The position numbers and the translations under genes are program-made. Under the pieces are notes generated by a model that saw only the letters and a program-made list of their open reading frames with translations, did not search any database and was not told where the DNA came from. Positions 1 to 4,187 of a DNA stretch of 7,403 bases are shown in pieces. This stretch comes from Victivallales bacterium (lineage in GTDB: Bacteria; Verrucomicrobiota; Lentisphaeria; Victivallales; SZUA-371). The DNA lies in NCBI GenBank assembly GCA_028691155.1, contig JAQUZV010000108.1:1-7403 (forward strand), given 5' to 3'. Each line of letters begins with the position of its first letter. Position 1 is the stretch's first letter.

Positions 1-450
1 TTCCTGATCGGAGTGGTGTTAATCGCGATAATTGTGGCGCTGATCTGGAAAATGCAGCGGCGTCACCGGGCTTGGAAAAACGCGCCGTTGCCGCCCTGGC
101 AGGCTGCGTTGCAGGAACTGAACCGGTTGCGTGATGTGATGCATCGGCACGAAAGCGACATGCCGTCGTGTTTCGTCCGGCTGACCGATATTGTCCGCAA
201 CTATCTGGAACGGCGGTTCCAGTTGAAAGCGCCGCACCAGACCACCGAGGAATTTATGATCGACATGAATCGGTCCGGCAGTCCGCTGCATGAGCACCAA
301 CGCGAATTTCTGGGCGAATTTCTGGGCGCGGCCGATCTGGTGAAGTTTGCCGGACTGCCCGGCGATGAAGGCTTGTTGGATCTGGCGATCGGCAAAGCGG
401 AAACTTTAGTCACGGAAACCCGTCCGCAGACCGAGGAGAATGAAAAATGA
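1..450 (+). CDS. Membrane-anchored DUF4381/BatD-like protein of a MoxR/Bat operon, 5'-truncated by the window edge
   Basis: The reading frame is open from base 1, so the gene starts upstream and only the last 149 residues are visible. The visible part begins with a hydrophobic membrane helix (about residues 1-17) followed at once by a basic stretch (KMQRRHR), which suggests that the helix ends on the cytoplasmic side. The rest is a soluble, mainly helical domain with the hallmarks of the C-terminal region of DUF4381/BatD-like proteins: an LxxLxxLR helix, a NYLERRF motif, TTEEF and a closing ADLVKFA. In this family such proteins are encoded between MoxR AAA ATPase/DUF58 genes and VWA-domain genes and are thought to work with them at the membrane; the biochemical role is not settled. 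The stop codon overlaps the start of the next gene (ATGA), which fits translational coupling with the BatA-like protein. The call rests on motif recall and neighbourhood; DUF4381 and a BatD C-terminus cannot be told apart without the N-terminal half. Confidence 0.75.
   Translation, partial: FLIGVVLIAIIVALIWKMQRRHRAWKNAPLPPWQAALQELNRLRDVMHRHESDMPSCFVRLTDIVRNYLERRFQLKAPHQTTEEFMIDMNRSGSPLHEHQREFLGEFLGAADLVKFAGLPGDEGLLDLAIGKAETLVTETRPQTEENEK
433..438 (+). promoter_or_regulatory. Shine-Dalgarno site of batA, inside the upstream gene
   Basis: GAGGAG lies 8 nt before the ATG at 447 and inside the last codons of the preceding gene. The ATG overlaps the upstream TGA by 4 bp (ATGA), so translation of the two genes is probably coupled. 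This site fixes the start of the VWA protein. Confidence 0.75.
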
Positions 451-1472
451 ATTTTGCTTATCCCTGGCTGTTATTGTTGTTCCTGCCGTTCGCTCTGGCG
501 TTCTACTACGCCTGGCGGCGGCCCCTGCCGACCCTGCGGATCCCGGCGCTCAAACCCTTCGCCCCGGCGACCGGCAGCCGTAAAAGCCTGCCGTTGTTCA
601 TCCCGTTCCTGCTCTACGCCCTGGCGACGGCATTGCTGATCGTCGCCGCGGCACGCCCCCGGCACGGCGACGAAAAGGTGGTCATGCGCGCCAAGGGCAT
701 TGACATCATGTTGTGTCTCGACCTCTCCGGCAGTATGGCTACTTTCGATGTGCCGAAAGGAATTTCCGACGGCAAATTCCTGGAAGCCATCAAAGCGGGA
801 AAAATCAAGCCCCGTCTGCCGGTGGCGATGGATGAAATCAAGAAATTCATCGCCGATCGTCCGGATGACCGCATCGGCTTGATCGGATTTGCCGAGCTGC
901 CCTACAGTGTTTGCCCACCGACGCTGGACCACGGTTTTCTGGTTGCCAATATGGAACGACTGAGACCGGGCATGATCGGCGACAAGACCGGGATTGCCGG
1001 TCCGGTGGCCAGCGCCATTCAGCGTCTGAAGGATTCCGATGCCAAACGGCGGGTGGTGGTGCTGTTTACCGACGGCAGCAACAATGTCAAGACCCGCATC
1101 TCGCCGCTTCAGGCGGCCAAGCTGGCCCACGATTACGACATTATCCTCTATACGGTGGGTATCGGCAGCGATCACGGCGTCTATCCGCAACGGTCGTTCG
1201 GCGGCATCCGGTTTGAAGACGTTCGGGGTGAATTCGATGAAAAATTGCTGCAGGAAATGGCCAAAGCCGCCGACGGCAAATATTACCGCGCTTTCGACGC
1301 CAAGGGACTGGGCAAGGTCATGAGCGAAATCAACAAGTTGGAAAAGACCACGATGGAGCAGCCCAGATACATTGAATACAGTGAATTCGGCCCGAAACTG
1401 ATTGTGGCGGCGCTGGTCTTGCTGCTGCTGGGTTTTATCCTCGAAAATACCGTTTATCTGCGGGTTCCGTAA
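447..1472 (+). CDS. batA: BatA-like von Willebrand factor A domain membrane protein
   Basis: A complete 341-residue protein with BatA architecture. Two N-terminal membrane helices (about residues 6-22 and 49-69) are followed by a periplasmic VWA domain (about 84-300) and a C-terminal membrane helix (about 317-333). The metal-binding MIDAS site is complete: DLSGS at 92-96, the conserved Thr at 181 and the FTDG aspartate at 209. DRIGLIGFA at 141-149 is the typical VWA strand. Bat proteins are thought to act with a MoxR-type ATPase in assembly or protection of envelope complexes; they were named for aerotolerance in Bacteroides, but the exact substrate is unclear. The start is set by GAGGAG and the ATGA overlap with the preceding gene. 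Between the MIDAS Ser and DRIGL the segment is longer than I expect for BatA, with an extra basic loop at about 100-123. No batB follows, so the operon may end here. Some annotators would call it only a VWA domain protein. Confidence 0.88.
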   Translation: MNFAYPWLLLLFLPFALAFYYAWRRPLPTLRIPALKPFAPATGSRKSLPLFIPFLLYALATALLIVAAARPRHGDEKVVMRAKGIDIMLCLDLSGSMATFDVPKGISDGKFLEAIKAGKIKPRLPVAMDEIKKFIADRPDDRIGLIGFAELPYSVCPPTLDHGFLVANMERLRPGMIGDKTGIAGPVASAIQRLKDSDAKRRVVVLFTDGSNNVKTRISPLQAAKLAHDYDIILYTVGIGSDHGVYPQRSFGGIRFEDVRGEFDEKLLQEMAKAADGKYYRAFDAKGLGKVMSEINKLEKTTMEQPRYIEYSEFGPKLIVAALVLLLLGFILENTVYLRVP

Positions 1473-1491
1473 TTCCCGCCGCCTTACCGCG

Positions 1492-1515
1492 CCGGCAACT
1501 CCGGCCGGTTGCCGG
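1492..1515 (+). terminator. Hairpin 20 nt after the batA stop (possible 3'-end or stability element)
   Basis: CCGGCAAC (1492-1499) and GTTGCCGG (1508-1515) form a perfect 8-bp stem with an 8-nt loop. There is no T-run after it (the next bases are ACAATAAC), so it is not a canonical intrinsic terminator. Its place just behind the last gene of the bat operon makes an mRNA 3'-end or stabilising role plausible. Confidence 0.4.
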
Positions 1516-1617
1516 ACAATAACGGCAATCGGCCGAATAAACCGGACCATGATCACCGCCGATTCCGGCCGGACTGATTGCCGCGTTGCCGTGGTCGACC
1601 GAACCGGAATCAACGAT

Positions 1618-1665
1618 GCGGCAACCGCCGCCGGGAGAAGTTGCCGCCATAACCTTTACTCCCGG
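1618..1665 (+). repeat. Two overlapping, mutually exclusive inverted repeats
   Basis: The first pair is GCGGCAAC (1618-1625) with GTTGCCGC (1640-1647). The second is CCGGGAG (1631-1637) with CTCCCGG (1659-1665). Both are perfect, at 8 and 7 bp. The 5' arm of the second lies in the loop of the first, and the 3' arm of the first lies in the loop of the second, so only one of the two can form at a time. This geometry is seen in attenuators and in some structured RNAs, but it lies upstream of the eda promoter at 1698 and would be in RNA only if transcribed from batA or from an unseen promoter. Confidence 0.4.
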
Positions 1666-1697
1666 AGGGACTGCTTAGGTTACCGTCCTAAAATCGC

Positions 1698-1725
1698 TTG
1701 ACTTTTTCCCGCGCCATCCTATGTT
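1698..1725 (+). promoter_or_regulatory. Sigma-70-type promoter for eda
   Basis: TTGACT (1698-1703) and TATGTT (1720-1725) are separated by 16 bp. The -35 matches the consensus at five of six positions and the -10 keeps the TAT start and final T. The expected transcription start near 1732 gives a leader of about 100 nt before the aldolase ATG at 1833. It is the best promoter match I see in the gap between batA and eda, and implies that eda is transcribed independently of the bat operon. Confidence 0.65.
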
Positions 1726-1769
1726 ATGAACAACTGTACCGGCGGCCGTCGTTGCCGATTCCGCTTTCG

Positions 1770-1813
1770 GTATGGACATACGGACGGTAACCACTCAACC
1801 CGACCTCAAGGTC
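1770..1813 (+). promoter_or_regulatory. Two small palindromes in the eda leader (possible operators or leader hairpins)
   Basis: GTATG-GA-CATAC (1770-1781) and GACCT-CA-AGGTC (1802-1813) each have perfect 5-bp arms around a 2-bp centre. They lie between the predicted transcription start and the Shine-Dalgarno site. Two-base spacers are too short for stable RNA loops with full pairing, so binding by a dimeric repressor is the more natural reading, but no regulator gene is visible in the window. Arms of this length can arise by chance. Confidence 0.3.
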
Positions 1814-1815
1814 AA

Positions 1816-1821
1816 AAGGAG
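1816..1821 (+). promoter_or_regulatory. Shine-Dalgarno site of eda
   Basis: AAGGAG lies 11 nt before the ATG at 1833 and supports this start over any later Met. The spacing is at the long end of normal. Confidence 0.65.
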
Positions 1822-1832
1822 ATAAAACTATC

Positions 1833-2489
1833 ATGAATGCTTTCAATCCGGAACTGGCGGAAAAAATCCGGCAGGGCGGTATTATCGCCGTGCTGGTGAT
1901 CGATGATGCGTCCAAAGCGGCCAAGCTGGCGGAAACGTTGCTGGAAAACGGCATCAATGCCATGGAACTGACGTTGCGGACCGATTCCGCCGTCGCGGCG
2001 CTGAAAGAGATCCGGAAAAACGTGCCGGAAATGATTGCCGGGTGCGGCACCGTTCTGACGCCCGATCAGGTCAAGCAGGTTTACGATGCGGGGGCGGCGT
2101 TTGCCGTAGCGCCCGGTTTCAACCGCCGCGTGGTGGAATGCGCGCTGAATCTGGGCTTGTCCTATGCGCCGGGAATTGCCACCCCGTCCGATATCGAAGC
2201 CGCCGTGGAACTGGGCTGTCGGCTGCTGAAATTTTTCCCGGCCGAAACCTCCGGCGGCATCAAACATCTTAAGTCCATGGCCGCTCCCTATCAACATCTG
2301 GGCCTGAGTTTTATTCCGCTGGGCGGACTGAACGCCGTCAACCTGAAAAGTTATATTGAATGCCCGCTGGTCGGCGCGGTCGGTGGTTCCTGGATTGCCA
2401 AACGCGACGCCATTGCGGCGGAAGACTGGGGTACCATTGCCAAAAATGCGGCCGAGGCCGTTGCTATTGTCAAATCGGTCCGCGGCTGA
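1833..2489 (+). CDS. eda: KDPG/KHG aldolase (2-dehydro-3-deoxy-6-phosphogluconate aldolase)
   Basis: This 218-residue cytosolic class I aldolase cleaves 2-dehydro-3-deoxy-6-phosphogluconate to pyruvate and glyceraldehyde 3-phosphate, and often also cleaves 4-hydroxy-2-oxoglutarate. It is the last step of the Entner-Doudoroff and uronate pathways. Length and layout match the family's single TIM-barrel domain. Catalytic features fall at nearly the E. coli Eda positions: Glu45 and Arg49 in the MELTLR motif, Thr73 in CGT, Pro94 in APGF, and the Schiff-base Lys133 in LLKFFPAE. The phosphate site has GGSW at 184-187. The loop written PTGG in the well-known enzymes is PLGG here (Leu163 in place of Thr), which may alter phosphate contacts. 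The gene has its own promoter and appears to stand alone: the next gene is convergent, and no edd, kdgK or uxa-type gene is visible. An Eda-like aldolase of a sugar-acid or DeoC-like side pathway cannot be excluded. Confidence 0.93.
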   Translation: MNAFNPELAEKIRQGGIIAVLVIDDASKAAKLAETLLENGINAMELTLRTDSAVAALKEIRKNVPEMIAGCGTVLTPDQVKQVYDAGAAFAVAPGFNRRVVECALNLGLSYAPGIATPSDIEAAVELGCRLLKFFPAETSGGIKHLKSMAAPYQHLGLSFIPLGGLNAVNLKSYIECPLVGAVGGSWIAKRDAIAAEDWGTIAKNAAEAVAIVKSVRG

Positions 2490-2511
2490 GCATTATTGCC
2501 GTTATCCGGGG

Positions 2512-2535
2512 CGGCGGGTCGTTTGACGCCCGCCG
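2512..2535 (+). terminator. GC-rich hairpin between convergent genes, likely terminator
   Basis: CGGCGGG (2512-2518) pairs perfectly with CCCGCCG (2529-2535), 7 bp around a 10-nt loop. It starts 23 nt after the eda stop and also lies behind the convergent gene that ends at 2557. Only a weak T-rich stretch follows on the + strand (TCATTTCAT) and none on the - strand, so efficiency is uncertain and it probably serves eda. Confidence 0.55.
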
Positions 2536-2556
2536 TCATTTCATCCTGCCGCAATT

Positions 2557-3513
2557 CTACTTACCTCCCAACGATTGCCAGGCTTCCGTGCACTGGCGGA
2601 TGGTAATGACCAGTTGATTGCGTTCCTTGTTCAGGTCCTCGATTTGGCGGTCGATTTTCCTGCGATCGCGTTCTTCCCGCGAGAGTTTTCGTCGCAAATC
2701 GAGGTAGAATCCAATGGAACTGGGCGGGAGGCCGTTGGAAGAGACAAAATTCCAATCCGGCGGTCTCCGGGAGTTGATGATCGTGTTGTCGATATAATCG
2801 TTCCCGTTCAATACCTGGACCACCTGAGTGGTAAGAAAATAGATGTCACGGGTGATTTTTTCCCGCTGCACGGCGGCGGCGGCCAGATTGCCGTCGATAT
2901 CGGTCAGGCGCTGCTGCAATGATTGCCGGTACTTGCCGAATTCGGTAATATAACGGGAAAAATCGAAATTGTTTTCCCATGTCGGTTCGAATAATACTCC
3001 GTCGCGACTGAGCAGGTAAAGCCGTTTATTGACGAAGACCCCTTTCAGCAGCGTTCCTTCTTTCATCGGCACGTACTGTTGGGTTCCGAAAATTTTGAAT
3101 CGGCCCGGAGCCGCGGTATATACGAACCAGGTTCCGGCGGTGACGATGGCCTGACGGATGAACGCCTGATCCGGAACGACGGCGGAGGACGCTGCCACGG
3201 CCGGAGAAGAGGCGACGGCGGTGGTGACGGTCGCCGGTGCGGTCACGGCCGGAGAAGGAGGCGAGGCGGGTTGCGGTTTGGAACCGGTCTTGACCAGTTT
3301 CTTGTCGCCGCGGGCCAGTTGTTCCAGGTCGGAAAAACTGACGTCAATGGCTTTTCCCTGTTGGTTGACGATTACCATGCGGCCATTGGAGACAATAACG
3401 GTTTTGATGGTCGAGGCCTGATCTTTTTTTTCCGGTATCACCTTCCACGCCGTCAGTGGCGCGCATACCCCGAAACATATTATCGCAATGCCTAATCCCC
3501 GTACCATGTTCAT
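2557..3513 (-). CDS. Exported protein of unknown function with a Pro/Ala/Ser/Thr/Val-rich linker and helical C-terminus
   Basis: I do not recognise this 318-residue protein. It starts with a Sec signal peptide: a basic n-region, a hydrophobic core at 6-20 and a likely cleavage after LTA at residue 22, with no lipobox. A small predicted beta-type segment follows (about 35-75, including VIVSNGRMVIVNQQGKAIDV), then a low-complexity linker of Pro, Ala, Ser, Thr and Val (about 78-115). A middle segment with aromatic and beta character follows (about 118-180; FIRQAI, GTWFVYTA, GVFVNKRLYLLSRDGVLF). The C-terminus is rich in charged helices (about 185-235 and 270-310) with coiled-coil character. The ATG at 3513 is preferred over the Met two codons later because AGGAG sits 6 nt before it. 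It has its own promoter and is divergent from the lipoprotein gene at 3692. The layout suggests a periplasmic or surface scaffold, but this is inference only. Confidence 0.82.
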   Translation of the reverse strand: MNMVRGLGIAIICFGVCAPLTAWKVIPEKKDQASTIKTVIVSNGRMVIVNQQGKAIDVSFSDLEQLARGDKKLVKTGSKPQPASPPSPAVTAPATVTTAVASSPAVAASSAVVPDQAFIRQAIVTAGTWFVYTAAPGRFKIFGTQQYVPMKEGTLLKGVFVNKRLYLLSRDGVLFEPTWENNFDFSRYITEFGKYRQSLQQRLTDIDGNLAAAAVQREKITRDIYFLTTQVVQVLNGNDYIDNTIINSRRPPDWNFVSSNGLPPSSIGFYLDLRRKLSREERDRRKIDRQIEDLNKERNQLVITIRQCTEAWQSLGGK

Positions 3514-3543
3514 CTTGTTCTCCTGTCTATGATGTTACTATTG

Positions 3544-3572
3544 ACTATATACGGCAGAGAATAAAAAAGCAA
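3544..3572 (-). promoter_or_regulatory. Promoter of the exported-protein gene
   Basis: Read on the - strand, TTGCTT (3572-3567) and TATAGT (3549-3544) are separated by 17 bp. Spacing is ideal and both boxes match the sigma-70 consensus well. Transcription would start near 3537, giving a short leader of about 25 nt carrying AGGAG ahead of the ATG at 3513. Confidence 0.65.
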
Positions 3573-3601
3573 CCGTGTCGCGGGATGGCGCCGCCGCGGT
3601 T
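3571..3601. repeat. Dyad overlapping the edge of the minus-strand -35 box
   Basis: AACCGTG (3571-3577) and CGCGGTT (3595-3601) form a 7-bp imperfect dyad with one G-T pair. An alternative nested pair is CGCGG (3579-3583) with CCGCG (3594-3598). The outer dyad touches the -35 box of the divergent gene and could be an operator, but GC-rich sequence produces such arms easily. Confidence 0.25.
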
Positions 3602-3607
3602 TGGGGG

Positions 3608-3638
3608 TTGCATTTTCATGAAAGAGGTGCCATATTCT
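3608..3638 (+). promoter_or_regulatory. Weak candidate promoter for the lipoprotein-photolyase unit
   Basis: TTGCAT (3608-3613) is a fair -35 box. The best -10 is TATTCT (3633-3638) at a 19-bp spacing, or CATATT (3631-3636) at 17 bp. The spacing or box quality is compromised either way, so the assignment is tentative; the location, 54-59 nt ahead of the ATG at 3692, is suitable. Confidence 0.35.
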
Positions 3639-3676
3639 ATTATCTCGGGGAATTGGGGGTAAGTAAATACAGAAGT

Positions 3677-3683
3677 GGAAGGA
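3677..3683 (+). promoter_or_regulatory. Shine-Dalgarno site deciding the lipoprotein start
   Basis: GGAAGGA lies 8 nt before the ATG at 3692. This start gives a proper lipoprotein signal peptide, whereas the same frame upstream (open from 3575) encodes nothing signal-like and runs through the divergent promoter. An ATG at 3684 is out of frame. Confidence 0.7.
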
Positions 3684-3691
3684 ATGCCAAA

Positions 3692-4150
3692 ATGTCGAGT
3701 AGATTAGTCATGGGTTTGGTTGGCACCGCATTGATTCTCACTTGCGGTTGCGGCAAAAAAGACGATGAAAGCCTGGCGGGAAAAACCGGACGCAAGGTGG
3801 GGGAAAATTTGGCCGAATTCACCAAAGGCATCGACAAGGGCTTGAAAAATGCCGAACAGGTTCAGGTTATGCTGGCCGACGACATCAAGAATCTGGGGCT
3901 GGAAAAGACTATTGCCAAACCATTGTCGGAAGACAATTCGGAGCATGGTTTTTCCATTTACATGATTTCGCATAAGAAGGTTTACGCCATGCTGTGCGCC
4001 AAAGCCTACAATCGGGAAGGGCAGGAAATCGGCCGCAGCAACGCCAAGGTGGATTTCAATGCCGATGACGCCCAGTACGTCAATTTTACGTTTCCGGAAA
4101 AAATGTCGCTGGACGCCGTGGCCAGATTCCGCATCGAGGCGGTAAAATAA
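3692..4150 (+). CDS. Small predicted lipoprotein of unknown function
   Basis: A 152-residue protein with a lipoprotein-type signal peptide: a short basic start, a hydrophobic core at about 5-17 and a Cys-rich end (LTCGCGKKDDE). Cys20, preceded by Gly, is the likely lipidation site; Cys18 is the alternative, and neither is a perfect lipobox. Lys/Asp residues follow, as is common after the anchor. Residues 25-70 look helical (KTGRKVGENLAEFTKGIDKG). The C-terminal half (about 85-152) alternates hydrophobic and polar residues as in a small beta-sandwich (FSIYMISHKKVYAMLCAKAYN, then AKVDF, YVNFTF, VARFRIEAV). I do not recognise the family. The photolyase gene begins 37 bp downstream with no convincing promoter of its own, so the two are probably co-transcribed, but a functional link is not evident. 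Confidence 0.8.
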   Translation: MSSRLVMGLVGTALILTCGCGKKDDESLAGKTGRKVGENLAEFTKGIDKGLKNAEQVQVMLADDIKNLGLEKTIAKPLSEDNSEHGFSIYMISHKKVYAMLCAKAYNREGQEIGRSNAKVDFNADDAQYVNFTFPEKMSLDAVARFRIEAVK

Positions 4151-4174
4151 TTTCTTGCTGTAACGATTCGGAGC

Positions 4175-4181
4175 GAGGGGG
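4175..4181 (+). promoter_or_regulatory. Shine-Dalgarno site of the photolyase gene
   Basis: GAGGGGG lies 6 nt before the ATG at 4188 and 9 nt before the adjacent in-frame ATG at 4191, so either of the two Met codons could be the start. I keep the first. Confidence 0.55.
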
Positions 4182-4187
4182 AATGCC

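Larger units (their letters stand above)
1473..1697. other. Repeat-rich non-coding gap after batA
   Basis: This is the upstream part of the 360-bp gap between batA and eda. I find no open frame here with a ribosome binding site and protein-like composition. The sequence is unusually rich in short inverted repeats: arms at 1492-1499/1508-1515, 1561-1568/1604-1611, 1618-1625/1640-1647 and 1631-1637/1659-1665. The hexamer TTGCCG or its complement CGGCAA occurs seven times between 1493 and 1646, and once more at 1752-1757. The last two hairpins overlap and would be mutually exclusive in RNA. It could be the structured 3' end of the bat mRNA, an intergenic palindrome cluster, or an unrecognised small RNA; the sequence alone does not decide. 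Confidence 0.5.

Noticed and set aside
471..1613. Very long minus-strand open frame (380 codons) opposite batA
   Set aside because: It is antisense to a well-supported VWA gene, has no family-like motifs and no ribosome binding site that I can see. Long antisense frames are expected from GC-rich codon use.
1650..1697. Possible tRNA- or riboswitch-like element before the eda promoter (TAACC/GGTTA and GGGAC/GTCCT pairings)
   Set aside because: The stems are only 4-5 bp, no cloverleaf, TPsiC-type loop or known riboswitch core is present, and it lies upstream of the predicted transcription start.
1402..1701. Plus-strand frame running out of batA into the gap
   Set aside because: It starts inside batA in another frame, its composition is not protein-like (Arg/Thr/Gly rich, no secondary-structure pattern) and it ends at the eda promoter.
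3079..3495. Gly/Arg-rich plus-strand frame opposite the exported protein gene
   Set aside because: Its composition is the complement of the Ala/Thr/Val/Pro-rich linker codons, it has no start context, and the minus-strand gene explains the region.
3575..3691. Upstream extension of the lipoprotein frame
   Set aside because: It overlaps the divergent promoter region, has no ribosome binding site, and would bury the lipoprotein signal peptide inside the protein.
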